Source: Myxococcales bacterium (GTDB taxonomy: Bacteria > Myxococcota_A > Polyangia > Polyangiales > Polyangiaceae). From it: 32,209 nucleotides of DNA. The translations under genes were made by a program, and so were the position numbers. Below, piece by piece: positions 10,001 through 15,021 of the stretch (position 1 is its first letter; each line of letters begins with the position of its first letter). A model generated the notes under the pieces. The model did not search any database. It saw only the letters and a list, made by a program, of their open reading frames with translations, and had not been told where the DNA came from. Location: the NCBI GenBank assembly GCA_016794325.1, contig JAEUKG010000259.1:1-32209 (forward strand), written 5' to 3'.

Positions 10001-12551
10001 GGGCGGCGACCTCGCGGAGGAGGTGGACCTTGTTGAAGTCGTCCTCCTCGTGACCGAGCTTGACCTCGATCGCGTTGGCGAGCGCCTTGGAGTTGCCCGA
10101 CTGGGTGTAGATCGGGATGAGCGCCTCGGCCGCCCGGAGGTTCTGCGCGTCGAGCTCGAGGACCTTCTCGTAGGCCTTGGCGGCGCGGTCGGACTTCTGC
10201 TTCTTGTCCGCCCACAGCTCCGCGATCTTGAAGAGCAGGCCGATCTTGGCCTCGGCGTTCTGCTCCTTGGCCTCTTGCTGCTCGAGGACGCGGATGAACT
10301 CGTCCCACTTGCCGGTCTCGGCGTAGAAGACCTCGAGGTCGTCCCAGCGGCCGAGCGCGAGGTACTTCTTCTTGAGGGCCTCTTGGGCCTTGCGGTCGTT
10401 CGGATCGAGCGTGAGGAGCGAGCGCCACGCGGTGACCGCGCCCTCGTCGTTGTTGAGGCGGTCGCCGTAGATCGTGCCGAGCTTGGTGAGGATCTGGATC
10501 TTCTGCGCCGGCTCGTACGTGACCTCGGCCTGCTTCTCGAGGACGTCGACGAGCTTGTCGAACTCCTTCGAACGCTCGTAGAGCAGCGAGAGGGCGCCGA
10601 GCGCCTCGGCGTTGCTGTCGTCGTTGGCGAGGACCTCGTTCCAGAGCTCGATGCAGACGTCGGGCTTCTTGACGCGCTCGGTCGCGAGCTTCGCGATCTC
10701 GAGGAACTTCGCCGCGCGGGCCGAGCCCGCGTCCATGCGCTCGGCTTCGCGACGCTCCAGCCCGAGGAGCTTCTCCCAGTCGCGACGCTTCTCGTACATT
10801 TGACGCAGGTATTCGATCGCCTGCGCGTTGTCGGGATCGAGGGCGACGACCTGCTCGTACGCCTTCACCGCCTCCGCCTGGTTCGCGAACTTGCCGACGT
10901 ACAGCTCCGCGGCCTTGGAGTAGAGCTCCACCTTCTCGGCGACGTCGGGCACGGCCGCCGCGAGCTGCAGCAGCACCTTCACGTATTCGTTGTAGCGCTT
11001 CGCCGCTTCCTGCTTCTCGGCGAGGGCGCGCAGCTCCGCGATCTTCGCCTCGTCGGCGGGACCTGCCGCCTGGGCGGCGGGCGCGGGCGCGGGCGCGGCG
11101 GCGGCCGGCGCGGGCGTCGGCTCGGGCGCCGCGGCGTGCACCTCCTCCGGCGCTGCCGGCTCGTCGGCGGGCGCCGTCGCCTCGACCTCGACCTCGACCT
11201 CGACGGCGGGGGCAGCCACCACCTCGACCGCGGCCGGCTCGGCCTGACGCGCGGCCATCTCGCCGCGCAGGGCCGCCTCGATCTGATCGCGGCTGACGAG
11301 CTGCGTGGCGACGTCGTCCATCATCCCCGTCGGCGGGGGCGCGGTCGGCTTCACGTCGTGCGCGGGCGCGGCGGCCGGGTCGTACTCCTGCGGAGGAGGC
11401 GACGTGTCGGCCTTGGTCGCGCCCTTCTTGCTCGAGATCGGCTCGCCGATCTGGAGCTCGAAGGCGCGGAGCTCGGGGTGATCGGGCGCGACGTCGAAGA
11501 GGCGCTCGAACACGGTGCGCGCGCGGATCAGGTTCCCGACCTGCTTCCACGCGATGGTGCCGGCCTGCGCGAGCAGGAACGCGGCGCGGCCGTTCTCGCC
11601 GGCGCCGGTGACGGCCTCCTCGGCGAGGTTCAGCACGCGATCCCAGTCGCCGCCCTTGCGGCCGAAGGTGTCGCGGATGAAGTGGAACGCGCCCTCGTCC
11701 TCGGGGTCGAGCTTGACCGCTTGCTCGAGGAAGCGCGCGCCGATGTCGACGTTCTGGTGGCGCGACACCCAGCGCGTGCCGAACACGTGCGAGAGCTTCG
11801 CCTTCACGTCGCGCGTGGGGGCGCCTTGGGCGAGGCGGGTCTGCAGCGAGTCGAGGTCGTCGCCGCGACCGGCTTCCATCACCATGCCCTCGTAGAGCGC
11901 CGCCGCCTGCTTCGAGGTCGGATCCGCCGCGTAGGCGCGCTGGAGCATGTCCTCGAACTCGGCCGGCGCGAACCGACGGACGATGCGCGCCGCGCGAAGG
12001 AGCATGCGCCCCTTCGCCTCGGCGGCGTCGGCCTCGCCCGAGGCGCGCACGAGGCGCGCGACGTGATCTTGCCACGTCGCGCTGTCGGCCTGGACGTCCT
12101 CGAGGCAGCCGCTCGCCTCGGTGTTCTGACCGCCGCTCGCCGAGAGCGCGCGGGCGTAGGTCGCGGTCGCGCGGTCGTAGTCGCCGAGGTCGCAGAGCAC
12201 GTCGCCGAGCTCGACGAGCAGCGCGCTCGCGATGCTGCCGTCCTTCACGCTCTTGAGCTCGAGCTCGATGAGCTTCTGGACCATGTTCAGCTTGCCGAGG
12301 TCCCAGTAGATCGCGCGCGCCGACTCGAGGCTCTCCGCGAGCGCCGGGTTCAGCTTGTAGGCGTCCTGGAAGTGCTTGAGCGCCTTGACCCCCGACAGGA
12401 ACTTCGACTCGAGAACGCGTCCGAGGCGCAGGTGATACGACGCACGGACCTCGTTGGCACCGCCGGAGGCGATCCCTTTCTCGAGCTCTTCGACGAGCCC
12501 CTGCCAGTCATGAATGGTCTCGAGATGCGCTAGTCGCTCCTGAAGTTCCAT
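1002..12551 (-). CDS. Giant tetratricopeptide-repeat protein, 3849 aa (GltI/AgmK-like)
   Basis: Almost the whole protein is TPR helices, recognisable by repeated A..Y..VL..DP and W..L...YE patterns with a unit of roughly 75 aa (two TPRs). Residues about 1-370 are one TPR block. Residues about 375-505 are an Ala/Pro/Glu-rich linker with a VEVEVE run. TPRs then continue to about 3480, and the last 370 residues are a different, non-TPR domain. There is no signal peptide or membrane segment, so a cytoplasmic location is likely. In Myxococcus xanthus, a TPR protein of comparable giant size, AgmK (GltI), is encoded near gltG and belongs to the gliding motility complex; size and position fit here, but no alignment was possible. 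The ATG at 12551 has GAGG about 10 nt upstream. Super-repeats of the LEPLY type occur near residues 1113, 1418, 1797 and 2033. TPR content is certain; the GltI equivalence is an inference. Confidence 0.9.
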   Translation of the reverse strand: MELQERLAHLETIHDWQGLVEELEKGIASGGANEVRASYHLRLGRVLESKFLSGVKALKHFQDAYKLNPALAESLESARAIYWDLGKLNMVQKLIELELKSVKDGSIASALLVELGDVLCDLGDYDRATATYARALSASGGQNTEASGCLEDVQADSATWQDHVARLVRASGEADAAEAKGRMLLRAARIVRRFAPAEFEDMLQRAYAADPTSKQAAALYEGMVMEAGRGDDLDSLQTRLAQGAPTRDVKAKLSHVFGTRWVSRHQNVDIGARFLEQAVKLDPEDEGAFHFIRDTFGRKGGDWDRVLNLAEEAVTGAGENGRAAFLLAQAGTIAWKQVGNLIRARTVFERLFDVAPDHPELRAFELQIGEPISSKKGATKADTSPPPQEYDPAAAPAHDVKPTAPPPTGMMDDVATQLVSRDQIEAALRGEMAARQAEPAAVEVVAAPAVEVEVEVEATAPADEPAAPEEVHAAAPEPTPAPAAAAPAPAPAAQAAGPADEAKIAELRALAEKQEAAKRYNEYVKVLLQLAAAVPDVAEKVELYSKAAELYVGKFANQAEAVKAYEQVVALDPDNAQAIEYLRQMYEKRRDWEKLLGLERREAERMDAGSARAAKFLEIAKLATERVKKPDVCIELWNEVLANDDSNAEALGALSLLYERSKEFDKLVDVLEKQAEVTYEPAQKIQILTKLGTIYGDRLNNDEGAVTAWRSLLTLDPNDRKAQEALKKKYLALGRWDDLEVFYAETGKWDEFIRVLEQQEAKEQNAEAKIGLLFKIAELWADKKQKSDRAAKAYEKVLELDAQNLRAAEALIPIYTQSGNSKALANAIEVKLGHEEDDFNKVHLLREVAALYEGKVKDPQKAFDRYLVAFTLVPHDEQSTIDVERAAKVTGAWDQLIASYKQAIEASVDPAVTVTLRLRMGRVLVDEVKRVDEALEAYRAVYEADGENEEALAALERLYRDTGKFSELLGIYERKRELAPEPETKRAISYAVAQLYETQLADVDRAIDTYNAVLEEDPTDVEALTALDRLYGQLSRWEPYVDVLRRRIELDNTEAALIDLKYRLGRTLEQHLSDAAGALENYREILFLDTQHEGARAALEALLAHPELRAESARILESIYEERGDWEKLISALGILAESEGETDKRVQILRKIARISSEALSDWSRAFDALSRALREDSQSTDTRTEIERVAEVAGTWRPLTVLYEEIAQGLTDATLARDYWMRVAGVYDAKLQSVDDSARAYSQVLSLEPSDPEALAALEQLFVRTERWTDLIGVIERRVDQAVDPSQREALFVQMAQIHDERLGRPGDAVVAYKKVLELDPASTRALQSLDALFVRQKLWSELADNLESQLNLATTDDEQIGLMLRLAALREGEMGQVDVAIETYRAVLERDSANPAAFAALERLGQDERYELAIADLLEPLYRHLGDYQKLIGAHEVQVRRSDDVGRKVELLHQIAQLYEDAAGDLSSAFATMARALREDPASELTQQTFERLARASGQFRAMCGVYDELAAQTRSPDDVGLASSLLMISARIYETEIGDVDTAIGHYRKVLEIEPAHLTAAESLERLFRQTERYADLSLILQQKSEILDEPQDKKEALFQAAQIEEDVLERPEAAIEVYKRVLGIDEDDIRALDSLIRRYLGLSKWTELLAVYAKKADLVADPDEKKRIYYQVGAVYERELSDVPQSIDTYQKILELDPDDLQALSRLDVLYEHAQNWTELLSVLTRESEMTGDPQEAISFQYRIADLYEKRLDDVARAIELYREILGRQPDHAPTLAALEGLKAGDRDPLGAAAVLEPVYEAASDWTKLISVHEVQVAHSTDPFQKVDLLHRISRLYEDALDNHVAAFETYARALPLDNANEATLQNLERLAMVVNRWPDVATLYDAELDRLVETPERLVELALRVAQIYEVQLEDVRHAIERYRRVLENDPENQNAVRSLDRLYTQTEQWAELAQILAKEAEIGQTPDEILEFKHRLGGVFEKRLGDLDQAIAAYRDVLNAAPEHEATMAALEALFASGVKQMEIGEILEPLYRQANEWEKLSRVYEAQLAHTPAQRAPDSEGPGGQEDRLAAYYRIAELFEDKLIDPVQTLATYIRALKEYPLDDKASEEAPRLAGAIDQGWETLANAYADIVGAHTDPAVQKSIGKRLAKTFEDELGDIDKAEETYKYVLGVDPQDTEALSNLDRIYVSMESWQNLAQILEMRVRAPADEVELVELYARLGEVYEARLTDIPNATASFRRIFDGLDRAHEGAIQALARIYEGQGDWNRLNEVYERELENASGDVQEAEIRAKIAHLAADRLGDPQRAVDTWKVVLDLRGEDPEALGALANLYEGQQAWRELVDVLERQFDIASADDDRVNILTRRARVFSDRMQRDDLALESWQRVLDIDYANLAALRATAGIRRRQQDPTELVNALHQIVDRAAAMLDGDELKEIFRELGRTYGDHLQQPFDAADAWRKLLEVGADFEAIDRLDAIYRAEERWTDVIDVKMQRAAALEDPAQKIEELRSVAAMWNNEAADPDKATPAWQKVLEVDPAHDEAFRELEKLHTAAGRWEPLIELYLARLETREETSDKTELLRKIAKVFEEKLEDKNQALDALINALGEDFHDRDTAKYLERMAQATGRWGEVIQTANNWLQQQTESHHKIRLCLHLAKWYGDDLGHPEYAQPYYAQIVQLDPNNVGALRQMGQLYRKNANWQQLGATLTRALEVAVADVDRKEILTELGELLDSQMGQTDQAITYFQRALEVDGSFIAAIENLERIFASRGQNRELVDVLLKKVPALGDSAEVATTKLRIGSLYEQMSDAPRAAQTYREVVEADPQNLQGLRGLARAYELLQQWPELVKVLEAELDVVSTERERIDILMQLASLQEEHFLKPEIAAQRLEQVIEIDPNQEEAYVALERNYRKMRQWHELINTYERHIAATLDRKTKIDLYGAIAQVYADEIDDADRAIDAYKNIVDLDEQNLPALESLAKLYDKQNDAQSAIDYMSRVAELTQDTKQRVEAFFKIGKALDEKLGDRVSAQDRYEMALDLDPSHIPSLASLRQIALDNADYDKAARYLDQEQSYTAAPRQRARLLVELGKIRQEMLGDHESAVLAWEAGHEADPENEEAALPLADEYINRESWEKAEPLLDLLVRKAGKRERHEQHDLNKKLGRVCAMLGKDDKAYKAYSAAHQLDLTDQETIRGLAEVCFKLKDWGGALTNFQKVLTSLGEDEVEARADVYYKLGCIKREQQQVKQAINNYEKALGVDAAHRPTLEAMVGVYTDLKDWKQVVAYKRQILDNVMDGEERFKLLSEIGDIWNDFDKNPGKAIEALEEARDLQPDNRPLLHKMLTMYEATSNWARMVDTIQTLADMEKDPVRKSKFVFTMAQLFRDKENDQNRAVDLFNEALDLNPNYLEAFERINKILTGQKDWKNLERAYRKMLRRLSAANVGNTELEFNLWHQLGIIYRDRLSDTNSAIEAFKMATRYKPDEPVERQILAELYELTEQLEAAIGEHSLVLHKDPLRVDPYRSLYRLALKMHDYDRAWCMCAALAFLQRADEEEKRFFEDYRPRGMIQVKSRLDNEQWVKNLFHKDENIFIGKIFEMVTPSAVLAKLQALQAAKQLPVLDRRFKQDPATSTVTFAKTFGWAAQVLGIQLPDLYVRNDVPGALVAVPSRPPSSVAGQTVLTGFTPQELTFIVGKHLSGYRGEHYIKNIFPTLGELKIVLFSAIKLIMADFQVPPEMGQAVNQTAQQIARFIQPVERDSLRLVVQKFVEEGAKADLKRWMQATEITAARAGLLLCADLEIAKKIIGAEPQLPGDLPPAEKMKELLVFSVSDQYLALRRTLGIAVG
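11181..11204 (-). repeat. Hexanucleotide tandem repeat in the linker of the giant TPR gene
   Basis: Four perfect copies of CTCGAC (plus-strand reading) encode a Val-Glu run in the acidic Ala/Pro linker. It is a likely slippage site; six-base units keep the frame. Confidence 0.8.
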
Positions 12552-12680
12552 TGACCTGGTTCCTCGAAATCTCCGGCGGGACCTTGCGACGCATCACACA
12601 CGACGGCGACGCGCGAGCCTCCGCGCGCCTCGTGAGGACCCAAGGTGTTCCCGCACCTTTTTCCGTATCCAACGCTATCA

Positions 12681-12710
12681 GAGCTAGGCGGACATTTGGG
12701 CAACGTTCAA
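12681..12710 (-). promoter_or_regulatory. Candidate promoter for the giant TPR gene
   Basis: On the minus strand TTGAAC (12705-12710) is followed after 18 nt by TAGCTC (12681-12686). The -35 is good and the -10 is weak; TGATAG a few bases downstream is an alternative -10. The 5' leader would be about 125 nt. This is inspection only. Confidence 0.25.
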
Positions 12711-12777
12711 CACAGCCCCGTCCAGGTAAGTCCACCGTTTCGGACGCACGATTTTCTTGACAATGGCACCCGGCCAG

Positions 12778-12809
12778 CGCGCGCGCCCGAGGGCGAGGAG
12801 GCGCGCGCG
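12778..12809 (-). terminator. Strong GC hairpin downstream of the TPR lipoprotein gene
   Basis: A perfect 10-bp stem (12778-12787 with 12800-12809, alternating GC) closes a 12-nt loop. It lies about 140 nt past the stop of the TPR lipoprotein and before the promoter region of the giant gene. No T tract follows, so it may be a processing or stability hairpin rather than a true terminator. Confidence 0.35.
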
Positions 12810-12948
12810 ATCCCCCGGCGCGCGGCCGGCGCGGGGGCGGGGCGTGGTCGGAGCGGCGACCAGGGCAGGCCCCAGGCGCGCGGCGCGGCGGCGACGCTCC
12901 CGCCGTACGCCGGGGTCGACTTCGGGCGGGATCGGCGGCGCGGGACGC

Positions 12949-13893
12949 TTACTGAAGCGTGCCGCCCATCTTGCTCGCGAGCTGCTGCGCCTGCGAGCAC
13001 TGATCGGCGTAGCGAGCGGCGGCCGCCCCCTTGCAGATCATCTTCTGGAACGCCTGCAGGTTCTGCATCGCCTGGCTGGTCTGCGGCGGGCTGACCTGCG
13101 CGTACGCGGCGCCGAGGTTGAAGAACGCGATCTGCTGCCCGGGCTCGGTGCACTGACCGCAGGCGCGCTTCGCGAGCTCGTACTCCTTGAGCGCGTCGTC
13201 GAGCTTCGGGGGCTGGCGGGACTCGTAGACCTGGCCGAGGAGGCTGTGCAGGCCGAAGAGGAACTTGTCGCCCTCCTTGCCGAACGACAGACCCTCGCGC
13301 ACGACCTTCTCGCCCTCGTCGATGTAGCCGAGGCGGAGGTAGAGGTCGGCGAGCGGAATGTAGAACGCGAGCTCGTCGGGCTTGGCCTCGATCGCCTTCT
13401 GGTACTCGCGGAGCGCGCCCTGCTCGTCGTCGAGGTGAAGGAGCACCTCGGCGAGCTCGAAGTGCGCGTCCCAGAGGCCGGGATCCTTCTGGATCGCCTC
13501 CTCGAGCGGGCCCTTCGCGTCGTTCCAGTTGCCGCCGCCCTGCGCCTTCGCGGCCTGGCGAGCGAGCGCCATGCCCTGCTGGAAGTAGTAGTTCGCGAAC
13601 GTCGGCGCGACCTTCTGCGCCTTGAGGCACGTGGAGGCGACCTTGTCCCACTGCTCCTTCTTCGTGTACGCGAGCGCGAGCTTCCACATGATCCGGTGGT
13701 TCGTCGGATCGAGCGTCGTCGCTTGCTCGTACTTCGAGATCGCCTCGTCGACGTTGGTCGACTTCACCTTGTCGGCCTCGATGGCGAGGTTCACCGCCTC
13801 GATGTTGTTGCGGCTGCACCCGCCGGTGGCGAGCGCGCCGAGGGCGACGACGGAGACGAGGGCGAACGACGCGAACCTTCCGGCGGTCTTCAT
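12949..13893 (-). CDS. TPR lipoprotein, 314 aa
   Basis: A hydrophobic N-terminal signal (about residues 5-22) ends in LATGGC with Cys26, a slightly atypical lipobox, so the mature protein is probably lipid-anchored. The rest is TPR: A..KYEQATTLDPTNH near residues 50-65, then repeats about every 35-45 residues, for example A.REYQKAIEAKPDE and AYAQV near the C terminus. No catalytic motif is present; a protein-protein scaffold role is the fair reading. It lies between the esterase-like lipoprotein and the giant TPR gene, on the same strand, within the Glt/Nfs-like block. It has no obvious Shine-Dalgarno, but TAGACT ends 9 nt before the ATG, suggesting its own near-leaderless promoter. No specific Myxococcus counterpart is recognised. 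Confidence 0.85.
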   Translation of the reverse strand: MKTAGRFASFALVSVVALGALATGGCSRNNIEAVNLAIEADKVKSTNVDEAISKYEQATTLDPTNHRIMWKLALAYTKKEQWDKVASTCLKAQKVAPTFANYYFQQGMALARQAAKAQGGGNWNDAKGPLEEAIQKDPGLWDAHFELAEVLLHLDDEQGALREYQKAIEAKPDELAFYIPLADLYLRLGYIDEGEKVVREGLSFGKEGDKFLFGLHSLLGQVYESRQPPKLDDALKEYELAKRACGQCTEPGQQIAFFNLGAAYAQVSPPQTSQAMQNLQAFQKMICKGAAAARYADQCSQAQQLASKMGGTLQ

Positions 13894-13902
13894 GGCGGGC
13901 GC

Positions 13903-13908
13903 AGTCTA
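13903..13908 (-). promoter_or_regulatory. TAGACT -10-like hexamer 9 nt before the TPR lipoprotein start
   Basis: TAGACT on the minus strand is separated from the ATG at 13893 by exactly 9 nt. No convincing -35 is seen 17-18 nt upstream. The same arrangement precedes three other genes here. Confidence 0.45.
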
Positions 13909-13970
13909 ATCTCAGCCCGGGGGCCGAGGGAACGGTTTTCGAGGCACCCGGGGCGAGAAAAGCGAGCCGG

Positions 13971-13990
13971 AAACGCCGGGCCCCGCGGCG
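13971..13990 (-). terminator. Possible terminator after the esterase-like gene
   Basis: A CGCCG/CGGCG stem (13974-13978 with 13986-13990) with a 7-nt loop is followed on the minus strand by TTT (13971-13973). It is short and weak, but correctly placed 13 nt past the stop codon. Confidence 0.3.
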
Positions 13991-14003
13991 CCGGACGCAG
14001 GCG

Positions 14004-14927
14004 TCAGGGGGCCTTCCAGGGGGCGGCCTTCGGCAGCAGGTGGATGCGCCAATCGTCGGCCGAACCGTTGTGATCCCCGGGCTTTTCGATGGTCTCGACG
14101 GTGAAGCCGGCGTCCTTCAGCTTCTGCCAATCCTGCCGAACTTTGGTGATGTTGAACGAGCCGTCGCCGGTGGCGGCGAAGTGGACGATCGGGAACTTCC
14201 ACGCGGCGCCCGCGATGAGCGCGTCGGCGCCGCCGGGCAGGCCGGTCTTGTAGGCCAGGAGGCCGTCGAAGCGCGACGCGTTCTTGAGGGCAACGGTGTA
14301 GGCGGTGACGCCGCCCGACGAGTAGCCCCCGAGCGTCACCTTCTTGCGGTGCACCCAGAAGCACTCCGCCACGTCGTCGATCGCGGCGAGGACGCGGGGC
14401 TCGTCGGCCGCCGCCCAGCAGTTCTTGGCGGCGTTCTCGATCGCGATCGCGATATACGTATGGGTATTGTGGACCTCGGGAGGGACCGCGCCCCACTCGA
14501 GGAAGTTCTGGGCGTTGTCGCCGCAGCCGTGGAGCACGGCGACGAGCGGGGTCGGCGCGGGCGCCTTGGGATCGTAGCCGTTCGGCAAGCGCGCCCAATA
14601 TTCGCCCGCGGGCGACTGGAGCTTGAAGTAGCCCGACGCGTTCTTGTTGATCGCGCACGTGCGCGTGGGCGCGGGCCCTGGGTCGTTGGGGTCGACGCCG
14701 CCCGACGAAGAGCCGCCCGACGACGAGCCGCCCGACGACGAGCCGCCCGACGACGAGCCGCCCGACGACGAGCCGCCCGACGACGAGCCGCCCGACGACG
14801 AGCTCCCCGACGCGCCGCTCGACGACGACCCGTCGTCCGCGGGCGTGTCCCCTTCGGAGGAGCAAGCCGCCGCGAAGGAGAGGAGCGCGAGAGCACCGAA
14901 GCCGAGAGCGAGGGAGACAAAACGCAT
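14004..14927 (-). CDS. Serine-esterase-like lipoprotein (PHB depolymerase / LpqC-type alpha/beta hydrolase), 307 aa
   Basis: The signal peptide ends in SFAAAC with lipid Cys22. A flexible Ser/Gly stem (residues about 33-77, mostly SSSGG units) then holds the enzyme away from the membrane. The alpha/beta-hydrolase domain (about 95-307) shows an oxyanion-type HGCGDNAQNF (133-142), a nucleophile elbow GYSSG with Ser203, a probable acid in ATGDGS (Asp255) and a probable His in GDHNG (His286), in the order Ser-Asp-His. This matches the polyhydroxybutyrate depolymerase / feruloyl-esterase-like family; the substrate cannot be told, and the domain is compact for the family. It sits between the GltG-like gene and a TPR lipoprotein, with its own TAGACT element 9 nt before the ATG, so it may be an independent insertion into the motility block. 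Hydrolase fold is confident, substrate unknown. Confidence 0.85.
   Translation of the reverse strand: MRFVSLALGFGALALLSFAAACSSEGDTPADDGSSSSGASGSSSSGGSSSGGSSSGGSSSGGSSSGGSSSGGSSSGGVDPNDPGPAPTRTCAINKNASGYFKLQSPAGEYWARLPNGYDPKAPAPTPLVAVLHGCGDNAQNFLEWGAVPPEVHNTHTYIAIAIENAAKNCWAAADEPRVLAAIDDVAECFWVHRKKVTLGGYSSGGVTAYTVALKNASRFDGLLAYKTGLPGGADALIAGAAWKFPIVHFAATGDGSFNITKVRQDWQKLKDAGFTVETIEKPGDHNGSADDWRIHLLPKAAPWKAP
14701..14805 (-). repeat. 15-bp tandem repeat encoding SSSGG units
   Basis: Seven consecutive 15-bp units lie inside the esterase-like gene. Units 2-6 are identical; unit 1 (14701-14715) has one synonymous change and unit 7 differs in its last bases. Near-identity at the DNA level, including third positions, points to recent slippage expansion rather than selection on protein sequence alone. 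Confidence 0.9.
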
Positions 14928-14935
14928 CGCGGCGA

Positions 14936-14950
14936 TAGTCTAGCAGACTA
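14936..14950 (-). promoter_or_regulatory. Inverted repeat and -10-like hexamer before the esterase-like gene
   Basis: TAGTCT and AGACTA (14936-14941 and 14945-14950) form a perfect 6-bp inverted repeat with a 3-nt centre. The minus-strand TAGACT (14937-14942) within it lies 9 nt before the ATG at 14927. It could be a -10 element, an operator overlapping it, or both. Confidence 0.4.
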
Positions 14951-14982
14951 CCGCCGCGTGCCACTCCGCAGGAACCGCGCTC

Positions 14983-15004
14983 GCGCTGGCGATCCCGCCA
15001 GCGC
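14983..15004 (-). terminator. Perfect 9-bp hairpin after the GltG-like gene
   Basis: GCGCTGGCG (14983-14991) pairs perfectly with 14996-15004 around a 4-nt loop, 17 nt past the stop codon at 15022. No T tract follows on the minus strand, so it is either a GC-type terminator or an mRNA 3'-end stabiliser. Confidence 0.5.
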
Positions 15005-15021
15005 TGCGCGACCCGGCGTGC

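Larger units (their letters stand above)
12552..12948. other. 397-bp intergenic region upstream of the giant TPR gene
   Basis: No credible gene is seen. It holds the presumed promoter of the giant gene (12681-12710) and a strong GC hairpin (12778-12809). The left half is more AT-balanced than its surroundings around 12650-12765; the right half is extremely GC-rich and low in complexity. A 75-codon minus-strand open frame overlapping the start of the giant gene has no coding character. Confidence 0.5.

Noticed and set aside
1044-12533. A 3829-codon open frame on the plus strand opposite the giant TPR gene
   Set aside because: It mirrors the TPR gene because G/C-rich third positions remove stops on the other strand. 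Its protein is Leu/Arg/Val/Glu-rich with no domain pattern, whereas the minus-strand protein has clear TPRs.
12508-12735. A 75-codon minus-strand frame overlapping the start of the giant TPR gene
   Set aside because: It has no ribosome site, no recognisable pattern, and covers the likely promoter region of the giant gene.
12757-12762. A perfect TTGACA on the plus strand
   Set aside because: No -10 lies 16-18 nt downstream and no plus-strand gene follows.
14701-14805. The regular 15-bp repeat array, as a possible CRISPR-like or binding-site array
   Set aside because: It has no spacers and lies in frame inside a gene as SSSGG codons.
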